Source of the DNA: Chloroflexota bacterium
GTDB taxonomy: Bacteria; Chloroflexota; Dehalococcoidia; Lucifugimonadales; JADFKI01
DNA: 18,137 nt
Assembly (NCBI GenBank): GCA_022565015.1
Contig: JADFKI010000037.1
Coordinates: 1-18,137 of the forward strand
Direction of reading: 5' to 3'
Shown one piece after another: positions 7,557 through 14,143 of this stretch. The notes below the pieces were generated by a model. That model was not told the origin of the DNA and ran no database searches. It saw only the letters and a list, made by a program, of their open reading frames with translations. Made by a program: the position numbers and the translations under genes. Numbering within the stretch: the first letter of the stretch is position 1; the number at the start of each line of letters is the position of its first letter.

Positions 7557-7784
7557 CCACCCCTCCGGTCATCCTTCCTCAAATGCGAAGGTGACGCCAC
7601 ACCCGATAAGCTGAGCTATCTGCTACTTTCTTGTCGTCTCCGTTCCGTCATGTTCGCTCGATGTTATACTGAGATTTTCGGTCTCGATTCCTGCGTTCCT
7701 GCACTATGCCGTTCGAGTTCGTAAAAGGCTTTATGCAATCTAAGGCCCCTAAGCCGGTGCGAGATTATCGCAAGTATGAAACCG
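7557..7784 (-). promoter_or_regulatory. Long gap between the two paralogous pilins, possible internal promoter
   Basis: This 228-base gap is the longest in the operon. On the minus strand TATAAC (7668-7663) is a good -10 hexamer about 100 bases before the second paralogue, but no matching -35 is clear. A small stem TGCGA/TCGCA with a 5-base loop (7758-7772) lies just after the first paralogue's stop. The second paralogue, pilO and pilMN could therefore have their own transcription start or a processing point here. Confidence 0.3.
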
Positions 7785-8651
7785 TCATGTCTGATTCCAG
7801 GACAGTATCGTCGCCTGGCCCCCGTCGATCGAAACTTCCACGGTAGTGATACTTCCGCCGACAGCCGAATCGATCTTGTATCTTGGCGGTCCGATTATCT
7901 TCAGGTCGTCGAAATAGAACTTGTCGCCACCATTGCTTATGTCCGCGACGAACGAGATGCGGAACTGGTTGGACAGCGTGTATGGCGTAAGGTCTATGTC
8001 GTGATAGTAATAAATATCGTCGCTGTCCGCGCTCGTCCAGATATGGGCTACAGACCACTGTGAGCCGTCGGGACTGAACCGAAGCTCCACGTTGTCGCCA
8101 AGCTCAAAGCCCTTGACCTTCGCCCAGATTTGAAATCTAACGTTGGAAGGCTGACCGGACAGGTCTACGATCCGAGTCGCAGAACCGCCCGCAGCTCTTA
8201 TCCATACGTGGTGAGTGCCCTGGATCGGGCTCTGATTCATTGTATTTTCGGTCAAGCTCGTGACCGACCAGTTGCCTGTCCATCCTGAGCCGCCAGACCA
8301 AGTGTGAGTCTCGAAGTCGTCGGCCGCTATTACCGTCCCCAAGTACTCTACTCTCAAGTCGACCGTTTCCCCGTTTACTGGGCTGCCTAGAACGTAATGT
8401 ATGTGGTTGTTCGGGTCGGGAAATGTGTTCGGAATCGAGGCACCCAGATTGTTGTACAAGAGCTCCCAGATTGCGTCTTCTATCCCTGCGTCCCCCGCGT
8501 AGTCCTCGGAATCAGCGAAGCTCGTTTTTTTTGCTATCAGCGAGCCTGTCGACACGGTGTTGAGCAGAGGCACGACGAGTATTGCGCCGACCATTAACAT
8601 GATCATCGCCATAGGCAATACCGCCCCGGACTCGCTTTTTATCAGCTTCAT
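7785..8651 (-). CDS. GspK/PilX-like prepilin with jelly-roll C-terminal domain (paralogue 1)
   Basis: The 288-residue protein is a clear paralogue of the next gene along its whole length (shared blocks LPMAMI, PLLN-VSTG, GDAGIEDAIW, NGETV, SDDIYY, YTLSNQ, NGGDKF, PP-Y-I, LSW). The leader ends SESG and cleavage is expected after Gly9, with Ala at +1 and Met14 at +5 in place of Glu. The helix spans about 10-32. The C-terminal part (about 115-255) has the jelly-roll pattern of its sister (QIWAKVKGFELGDNVEL, SPDGSQWSV, DIDLTPYTL). The start is ATG 8651, with AGAGGG 6 bases upstream; an upstream TTG at 8669 would put the Shine-Dalgarno inside the gene. It follows the FTLVE minor prepilin by 28 bases. 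Probable tip-located or adhesive minor pilin. Confidence 0.75.
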   Translation of the reverse strand: MKLIKSESGAVLPMAMIMLMVGAILVVPLLNTVSTGSLIAKKTSFADSEDYAGDAGIEDAIWELLYNNLGASIPNTFPDPNNHIHYVLGSPVNGETVDLRVEYLGTVIAADDFETHTWSGGSGWTGNWSVTSLTENTMNQSPIQGTHHVWIRAAGGSATRIVDLSGQPSNVRFQIWAKVKGFELGDNVELRFSPDGSQWSVAHIWTSADSDDIYYYHDIDLTPYTLSNQFRISFVADISNGGDKFYFDDLKIIGPPRYKIDSAVGGSITTVEVSIDGGQATILSWNQT

Positions 8652-8679
8652 CGTCGTCCCTCTGCGCAACTCACCGGAC

Positions 8680-9153
8680 CTAGTTCGGGCGAAGCCAGAT
8701 ATTGTACGTTATGTCCTTGCTCGTCCCGGTGCTGCCCGGTGTGGACGTCAGATTCACGGTAATTAGCCTGTTTGAAATGGAAAAGTCCGCGTTTGAAACG
8801 TATCTCGCTACCGTGGTCAAGACTCCATTATGGTCCCTGACGAGCTCGGTACCGTCAATCGTGTAAGTGGCTGTATGGCTTACGCCGTCCGTGACCCAAT
8901 CCAACCTCATCTTGTCCACTGGCGAAGCACTTTCTACGAGGTCGGTTGTCTCAGCCCGTTCCCCGTCGAGATACAACCACTGGCCCGCGTTCTGGATGTC
9001 ATTTAGCGCTCGCACCGTCTCGCCGCCCCTGGCGCTTCTGTCGAGTATCTGAAATATCGCCGTGCCAAGGGCGCTGGTAATCAATGCCGCTATTCCCAGC
9101 GCTATCAGGACTTCGACAAGCGTGAAGCCATCCTGTCCTCGAGTCGAATTCAT
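8680..9153 (-). CDS. Minor prepilin, GspJ/PilW-like
   Basis: The 157-residue protein carries a canonical class III leader: MNSTRGQDG cut before FTLVE (Gly9/Phe10, Glu14 at +5), followed by a long hydrophobic helix (10-36). The C-terminal part is a beta-rich pilin globule (RLDWVTDGVSHTATYTIDG, ISNRLITVNLT), resembling GspJ/PilW minor pilins that prime fibre assembly. Its ATG overlaps the TGA of the preceding prepilin gene by four bases (ATGA, 9153-9150), so the two are translationally coupled. Exact type within the minor pilins is uncertain. Confidence 0.85.
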   Translation of the reverse strand: MNSTRGQDGFTLVEVLIALGIAALITSALGTAIFQILDRSARGGETVRALNDIQNAGQWLYLDGERAETTDLVESASPVDKMRLDWVTDGVSHTATYTIDGTELVRDHNGVLTTVARYVSNADFSISNRLITVNLTSTPGSTGTSKDITYNIWLRPN

Positions 9154-9590
9154 CGGTTCACCTTGTAGTCTTCCAGCGTATAAATGGTGTTGCCTCCCCG
9201 ACTTACCGTAACGGTTATCAGCTGAATGTTTCCGTCCTTACCGACTATGGCCGTCGCGTTCGACGTGACTGCATAGTTCGACGGGACCGAGGGGATAATA
9301 GGGTACGAAGCGGGAGCGATCTGATAAGCCTGGCTCTTCGTATGGTTAATCTGGCTTACGGCGAGCGCTTCACTCGTGATCTTTCTATCCTGCTTGTTGA
9401 TGGCAATAGCGCTGGTCGATATGGCTCCCAAGAAAGCCGTGGCGGCGATCGACAGTATGGCTACGGCGATCAACACCTCGATCAGGCCGAAACCTTTCTG
9501 TCCGCTTAATAGTCTTTTAGCCCCTATATTTTCCAGGATTCCCTTCACTTCAGCCTCCCTGAAACGTGCGAACCGCCGGCGAAAGCGCAT
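9150..9590 (-). CDS. Minor prepilin, GspI/PilV-like
   Basis: The 146-residue protein has a prepilin motif at QKG/FGLIE (Gly33/Phe34, Glu38), followed by a hydrophobic helix (34-56) and a small globular domain. GspI/PilV-type pilins have this size and usually precede the GspJ/PilW gene, as here. From ATG 9590 (GAGGAG, 6-base spacer) the leader is a long 33 residues. GTG 9548 has an equally strong GGGAGG 5 bases upstream and would give a more usual leader of about 19 residues (MKGILENIGAKRLLSGQKG), so the true start is open. It lies 25 bases downstream of pilC. Confidence 0.85.
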   Translation of the reverse strand: MRFRRRFARFREAEVKGILENIGAKRLLSGQKGFGLIEVLIAVAILSIAATAFLGAISTSAIAINKQDRKITSEALAVSQINHTKSQAYQIAPASYPIIPSVPSNYAVTSNATAIVGKDGNIQLITVTVSRGGNTIYTLEDYKVNR

Positions 9591-9615
9591 CGCAATCTCC
9601 TCGGACCCTCGCCGG

Positions 9616-10824
9616 CTATTCGATCGACCCCAAAAATGAGTAGATGGGCATTATCATCGAGATCGCTATGAATGCTACGAAGGCGCCCAGAAAGAGCATG
9701 ATTCCGGGACTCAGGACGGAGACCATGGTGTTTACTTTCCTGTCGATGTCCTGATCGTACATTTCGGCTATGGTCCCGAGGTCCTCCTTCAAGGTGCTGG
9801 CCATTTCTCCAACCTTTATCATCTGGATGAGAGGCTGGGGAAATACGTTGAATTCGGGCAGGATTCCCGAGAGCTCGCGGCCTTTCAGGACTTCTTCCCG
9901 CGCCTCCTCGATCTTCGCTGCGACGTACCTGTTGGTGGCAGTCTGGGCAGCTAACCCAAGAGTTTCGGGCATGGACAAAGAAGATGCCAGGCAGGTTGAT
10001 ACGGTCCTGCTGAAGTTGATCATCTCCCGCAAAGTGATCACCGGTCCGACCAGAGGCACTCGAAGGATAAAGATGTCCAGCTTGAATCTGAGCTTTTCAT
10101 TTGACATGACCACTACCCCGAGCGCAAAAAGGAAGGCAACAAATCCCAGTATGTGAAGCAGGTATTCGCTGGCGACGTCGGTGATAACCACCATGATCTT
10201 CGTTGGCAGGGGCAGCTCACCTCCCAGGTTCAAGAACAGGTCCGACAATGCGGGCAGGGTGACCAGGACCAACAGCGTGATAACCCCTATGCCCACCAGC
10301 AGTACGAATAGGGGGTAGGCGAGGGATCGCGCGACTTTCGAGACCAGTACGCCCTGTTTTTCGATGTGGTCTGCAACGTAGATGAGCGCGTTTTCCAGGT
10401 TGCCTGTCTGCTCACTTACCTTGATCGTCCTGCAATACAGCGCCGAGAATGCCTCTGGATGCCTGCTCATGGCGTCCGCTAGCTGGACCCCCCTGCGTAC
10501 GTCGTCAACGATGGACTGAATGATCTCCTTGAAGGTCGCGTTGGTCACCTGGTCCCTCAATATCTCCATGGCAACAACCGTATTTGTGCCCCTAGATATG
10601 AGGGTCGCAAGCATGCGAGAGAACGAGATCACATCAGCGGTCTTTACCCCGAAGAAGGACGGTACCTGTTTCCTTAGGCTGAATTTGGGACGCGCGAATT
10701 TCAGGCTGAGGAGCGCGTAGCCGGACTGTTGGAGGACCTCTTTCGCCGTCCTCTCATTGGCTACGTCTATGGTCCCGCTAATCAGCTGCCTGCGGGTGTC
10801 ATATGCTGTATATTTGTATGGCAT
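9616..10824 (-). CDS. pilC: Type IV pilus platform protein PilC
   Basis: The 402-residue polytopic protein has the two-repeat GspF/PilC layout: an N-terminal MPYKYTAYD region, a first cytoplasmic four-helix domain (about 65-165, with VSEQTGNLENAL at 136-147), paired transmembrane helices (about 168-190 and 215-240), a second domain (about 265-365, with IKVGEMASTLKEDL) and a final helix (about 372-398). PilC sits in the inner membrane above the PilB hexamer and extracts or inserts pilin subunits. Length is usual for the family. The ATG at 10824 has AGGA 7 bases upstream, 42 bases after pilB. Confidence 0.93.
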   Translation of the reverse strand: MPYKYTAYDTRRQLISGTIDVANERTAKEVLQQSGYALLSLKFARPKFSLRKQVPSFFGVKTADVISFSRMLATLISRGTNTVVAMEILRDQVTNATFKEIIQSIVDDVRRGVQLADAMSRHPEAFSALYCRTIKVSEQTGNLENALIYVADHIEKQGVLVSKVARSLAYPLFVLLVGIGVITLLVLVTLPALSDLFLNLGGELPLPTKIMVVITDVASEYLLHILGFVAFLFALGVVVMSNEKLRFKLDIFILRVPLVGPVITLREMINFSRTVSTCLASSLSMPETLGLAAQTATNRYVAAKIEEAREEVLKGRELSGILPEFNVFPQPLIQMIKVGEMASTLKEDLGTIAEMYDQDIDRKVNTMVSVLSPGIMLFLGAFVAFIAISMIMPIYSFLGSIE

Positions 10825-10866
10825 TGGCCTGTCCTGATGGTCCGACGAGGGGGTAATACACCCGCT

Positions 10867-12588
10867 CTAGTCTCCTGCCGTGACCTGCCGCAAGACCTCG
10901 GATGGAGTGGTGATACCCTGTTTCACCTTTTGCATTCCATCCAGTCTCATTGTCGTCATACCGTCACTAATCGCGCGTGTCCGGATCTCGCTGATCCCCG
11001 CGCCATTTTGAAGGATATCTCGCATGCCCTCGTTGAACTGAAGCAGCTCGAACAGGCCTGTGCGGTCCAGATACCCTGTGTTGGAACAGAAATTGCAGCC
11101 TACGCCTTTGTACATTATGGTTCCGCTGTGCCCCATATCCCGCTCGTAGGCCGCAAGCTCTTCCGGCGTCGGTTCGTACGGCGCCGAGCAGTGGGGACAG
11201 GTCCGGCGGACCATTCTCTGGGCCAGCACGCCGTGAACGACGGTGGATATCAGGTAAGGCTCGACGCCAAGGTTCTGCAGCCTGAATGGAACGCTGGCCG
11301 CATCGTTGGCGTGGATGGATGAGAGTACGAGGTGGCCCGTAAGGGCTGCCTGGACCGCGGTCTGAGCGGTCTCGCCGTCTCGGATCTCACCTACGAGAAT
11401 AATGTCTGGGTCCAGCCGCATCAATGAGCGAAGCGCGCTGGCGAATGATAGCCCGGCCTTCTCGTTGACCTGGATCTGCTTGATGTCCTTGAATTTGTAC
11501 TCAATCGGGTCCTCGATGGTCATGATGCTCTGCTCGGAGCTATTGAGCTGGTTAAGCGAAGCGTAAAGCGACGTCGTTTTGCCTGATCCCGTCGGGCCGG
11601 CGACCAGGATCATTCCGTAAGAGCTCTTCAGCATGTTCTGGAATTCCCGCAAGGTGTTGCCGCTGAATCCCAGCTCCGTCATGTCGAACAGGCTGGCGGA
11701 CCTGTCCAGGATACGAAGCACCGCCGTCTCGCCGTGAGTCGTCTCAAGGGTTGCGGCGCGGATATCGACGTCGCGGCCATCGACGTGTACGGAGAACTGT
11801 CCGTCCTGTGGCTTTCGACGCTCCGTTATGTCGGCGCCGGCCAGTATCTTTATCCTTGAGATCACCGGATTCAGTGCATTGCTCGGGATTGTCATGATAT
11901 CCCGCAGAATGCCGTCGATGCGGTAGCGAATCCTCACGTGATTCTGTTGAGGCTCGATATGAATGTCGGAAGCCCTGTCTCGTACGGCCTGACTTATTAT
12001 CAGGTCCAGGGCGCGAACGATGGCTGCCTGAGCCACGGCGTCCGAATCGTCAAAGTCGGCAATCTGTGCGTTGCCTTCGAACGACGGCGAGAAGTCATGA
12101 ATATGGCGTTCGATTTCTTCGCTGGCGCGGTAGTTGAGGTCGATGGCGTCCTGAATTTCCGATGGCAGGCCAACCGTGGGTTGTACTCCCATATTCGCCT
12201 GGGCGCTGGCGTCGTCGACGGCGTCGACATCACCCGGGTCCTCCATGACCACGACCAGATGCCTGCCTACCGTGTCCAGGGGAACGAGACCATACTTTCT
12301 CGCCGTGCTTTCGGGAATCAGCTTGATGGCCTCCGCCTGCACACGATGCCGTTTCAGGTCAATCAGAGGTACGTTCAGATGGAGGCTCAGGGCCATTGCA
12401 AGCTCTTCTTCCGTAACGAGGTTGTTGGCGCGCAGGGTCTCCAGGAGATTGCGGCCTTCTTCCGACTCGCTCTCGATGGTGCTCGTGAGCTGCTCTTTGG
12501 TTATCCAGCCCATGTCGACGAGAACATCGCCCAGGCTTCTCGTCGAACCAGCTGGAGCGAATGGCTTCTCAGAAGAACTTATGGTCAT
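10867..12588 (-). CDS. pilB: Type IV pilus extension ATPase PilB
   Basis: The 573-residue cytoplasmic ATPase has an N-terminal MshEN/T2SSE_N-type domain (about 15-155) and a GspE-type motor domain. All motor signatures are intact: Walker A GPTGSGKT (331-338), Asp box TIEDPIEY (357-364), Walker B DPDIILVGEIRD (393-404), His box HLVLSSIHAND (419-429). A zinc-binding tetracysteine is present (C464, C467, C498, C501), typical of GspE/PilB and lacking in the retraction ATPase PilT. It powers pilin polymerisation with PilC, the next gene. MshEN domains in this family can bind cyclic di-GMP, but the key residues were not checked. The ATG at 12588 has GAGGGGA 7 bases upstream. Confidence 0.95.
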   Translation of the reverse strand: MTISSSEKPFAPAGSTRSLGDVLVDMGWITKEQLTSTIESESEEGRNLLETLRANNLVTEEELAMALSLHLNVPLIDLKRHRVQAEAIKLIPESTARKYGLVPLDTVGRHLVVVMEDPGDVDAVDDASAQANMGVQPTVGLPSEIQDAIDLNYRASEEIERHIHDFSPSFEGNAQIADFDDSDAVAQAAIVRALDLIISQAVRDRASDIHIEPQQNHVRIRYRIDGILRDIMTIPSNALNPVISRIKILAGADITERRKPQDGQFSVHVDGRDVDIRAATLETTHGETAVLRILDRSASLFDMTELGFSGNTLREFQNMLKSSYGMILVAGPTGSGKTTSLYASLNQLNSSEQSIMTIEDPIEYKFKDIKQIQVNEKAGLSFASALRSLMRLDPDIILVGEIRDGETAQTAVQAALTGHLVLSSIHANDAASVPFRLQNLGVEPYLISTVVHGVLAQRMVRRTCPHCSAPYEPTPEELAAYERDMGHSGTIMYKGVGCNFCSNTGYLDRTGLFELLQFNEGMRDILQNGAGISEIRTRAISDGMTTMRLDGMQKVKQGITTPSEVLRQVTAGD

Positions 12589-12632
12589 AAATTAGTCCCC
12601 TCGATTTTCCATAGCATGGTCTGTGGGCACAA

Positions 12633-12669
12633 GCGGAAACTGCCCGGGGCATAGCCAGGCAATTTCCGC
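12633..12669 (-). other. Large stem-loop between the response regulator gene and pilB
   Basis: GCGGAAATTGCC and GGCAGTTTCCGC (minus-strand reading of 12669-12658 and 12644-12633) pair over 12 bp with a single G-U wobble, around a 13-base loop that itself contains GGC/GCC. In the plus-strand transcript the same position would be a C-A mismatch, so the structure favours the operon's mRNA. No U tract follows, arguing against an intrinsic terminator. It may be a processing, stability or attenuation element setting pilB levels relative to pilA. Confidence 0.6.
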
Positions 12670-12761
12670 CGTGTAACTCATCGGGCTTCTTGCGATGTCG
12701 GATGGGCACACCTAACGTATGCCTCTCCTCGCGAACTGATATCACTATGTGCAAAACTTCC

Positions 12762-13160
12762 CTAAGCGCTGCGACCCCTGGATTTTGCAAGGCTCTCAAC
12801 CGTGGACAGCAGCACATGCAGCTCGATGGGCTTCGATAGGAACTTGTTCGCTCCCACCTTCTCCCCAGTCTGCCGATCGATCTCTCGCTCTTTGCCCGTA
12901 AGCATCATCACGGGCAAGTGAGAGGTCCTCGGGTCCGCCCTGAGCCTGTGGCAGACCTCGAACCCGTCGAGTCCCGGCAGCATGACGTCCAATATCGCGA
13001 CGTCTGGTGCGTCCTGTTGAGCGCTGAAGAGACCCTGCATTCCATTACTGGCTACAGTGACCTCATAGCCTTCGGACTCCAGGGCCTCTTTCAGGAATCG
13101 CTGCATGCCTGGGTCGTCGTCTATGACTAGAATCTTCTTGGCTCTCGTTTCAGTCGTCAT
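12762..13160 (-). CDS. Stand-alone response regulator receiver protein
   Basis: The 132-residue protein is a complete receiver domain with no output domain. It has acidic residues D14-D16 after the first strand (KKILVIDDD), phosphoacceptor D58 (AILDVMLP), T88 (MMLTGK) and K110 (LSKP), so it should be phosphorylatable. Its place between pilA and pilB suggests a role in controlling pilus assembly or twitching, as PilG/PilH-type regulators do, but the kinase is not in this window. Its Shine-Dalgarno AAGGA overlaps the pilA stop codon, and its ATG is 9 bases after that stop, indicating co-transcription and possible coupling with pilA. Confidence 0.9.
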   Translation of the reverse strand: MTTETRAKKILVIDDDPGMQRFLKEALESEGYEVTVASNGMQGLFSAQQDAPDVAILDVMLPGLDGFEVCHRLRADPRTSHLPVMMLTGKEREIDRQTGEKVGANKFLSKPIELHVLLSTVESLAKSRGRSA

Positions 13161-13169
13161 TGCACTTCC

Positions 13170-13553
13170 TTATGGACAGGCGTCCTGGCTGACAAATCCG
13201 CTGACTGAGTTGTAGTAGGTGCACTTTGTGGTAGCCTGGCGCATGTAGTCTCCCAACGCTCCGCCGAAAAGGTTGGCGGTGCCGCCTGGGAAGACGGACA
13301 TGTCATTCGTGGCGGCGCCCACGAGTATGGCCAGAACCTGCTCCATCTCCTGGTCGCCCATCATGGCGTCCGTAGCTGCCTGGACGTTGGCCAGCTCACT
13401 GGCGTTCGCCTTCGTCTCACTTCTGCTCTTGATGGTCGCCACGGTCGGCACCGCTACGGCCGCGACTATTCCCAGGATTGCCACCGCTATCAGAATTTCA
13501 ACGAGGGTGAATCCACCCTCCTTCTTCAGCAGTCTACGAATTATGGTCCTCAT
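13170..13553 (-). CDS. pilA: Type IV pilus major prepilin
   Basis: The 127-residue protein has a short basic leader (MRTIIRRLLKKEGG) cut after Gly14 before FTLVE, with Glu19 at +5, and a hydrophobic assembly helix (15-40). The small C-terminal globule ends in a cysteine pair, C111 and C126, which would form the D-region disulphide loop typical of PilA. As the first gene of the operon, with the strongest ribosome site (GGGAGGAG, 6 bases before ATG 13553), it is the likely fibre subunit. The globular domain is shorter than that of proteobacterial PilA, in keeping with a minimal or pseudopilin-like subunit; a GspG-like role cannot be fully excluded. Confidence 0.88.
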   Translation of the reverse strand: MRTIIRRLLKKEGGFTLVEILIAVAILGIVAAVAVPTVATIKSRSETKANASELANVQAATDAMMGDQEMEQVLAILVGAATNDMSVFPGGTANLFGGALGDYMRQATTKCTYYNSVSGFVSQDACP

Positions 13554-13974
13554 CTTCGTCTCCTCCCTAATACAATGCGCGAATGCAATGCGCGATCTTC
13601 TATATGACTTGAACTAACATATCCGCAATTTATAGGGTTTGGTTGGCCGTTCGTATGTATTTGGTGTGCATTCATTGTCATACACATATGAAGAGAAGTC
13701 GTGGTTGCTATCCGTAATGCTTATGGGTACGGCTTGAGGGCAAACGTGAACCTACTGTAGGTGCCAGCCACAGTATTCAGTCCGCAGACTGGGCAATGTG
13801 AATGGCCTAAGTCGACTCCCTGAAGTGTGGCTGCAGACGGTCATCGTCGCGTGTAGGGGCAGAGATGATTAATATGCCGGCACGGCTGCCAAACATGGCG
13901 GCGGGCGATCGATGGTGTATGTATATTCATGGTATGCCGCACGGGTGTGGAACGATTTTCTGGGAGTTAACAAG
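13554..13974. promoter_or_regulatory. Divergent control region between pilA and the beta-propeller gene
   Basis: The AT-richer stretch 13596-13700 probably holds the pilA promoter. On the minus strand TTGCGG and TATAGA spaced by about 18 bases form a weak sigma70-like pair. No clear sigma54 site was seen. A hairpin GCTGCC/GGCGGC with an AAACAT loop lies at 13885-13902. Nothing else in the stretch is assignable. Confidence 0.35.
13573..13595 (-). repeat. Tandem direct repeat in the pilA leader
   Basis: CAATGCGCGA occurs twice with a 13-base period (13573-13582 and 13586-13595), just upstream of the pilA ribosome binding site. It may be a paired operator or an mRNA-level element. It is short enough to have arisen by local duplication. 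Confidence 0.6.
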
Positions 13975-14115
13975 ATGTTTCGGGCCTTATTAATCAGAAT
14001 TGGGCATACTCTTGACTCGATGGAAGTTTGGGCCCATGCGATGGCTCCGTACATCAAGTGTTTCCCCAAGCAGCTACCCTATGGAGGAGATATACTGAAG
14101 ACGTCGCGGCCATGA
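13975..14115 (+). CDS. Possible 46-residue ORF upstream of the beta-propeller gene
   Basis: ATG 13975 has GGAG 8 bases upstream. The frame encodes 46 residues (starting MFRALLIRIGHTLDSMEVW) with no recognised family. Its TGA (14113-14115) overlaps ATG 14112 of an 11-codon ORF, whose TGA (14145-14147) in turn overlaps the TTG start of the next gene. The ATGA and TTGA junctions suggest translational coupling. Composition alone does not establish coding. Confidence 0.3.
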   Translation: MFRALLIRIGHTLDSMEVWAHAMAPYIKCFPKQLPYGGDILKTSRP

Positions 14116-14143
14116 ATAATCCTAAAGCCGGGGACCTAAATCC

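Noticed and set aside
7785..8669. Start of paralogue 1 at TTG 8669.
   Set aside because: AGAGGG, the evident ribosome site, lies downstream of this TTG and is spaced 6 bases from ATG 8651.
14091..14096. Perfect-looking -10 box TATACT upstream of the beta-propeller gene.
   Set aside because: No -35 element lies 16-18 bases upstream, so it was not listed as a promoter.
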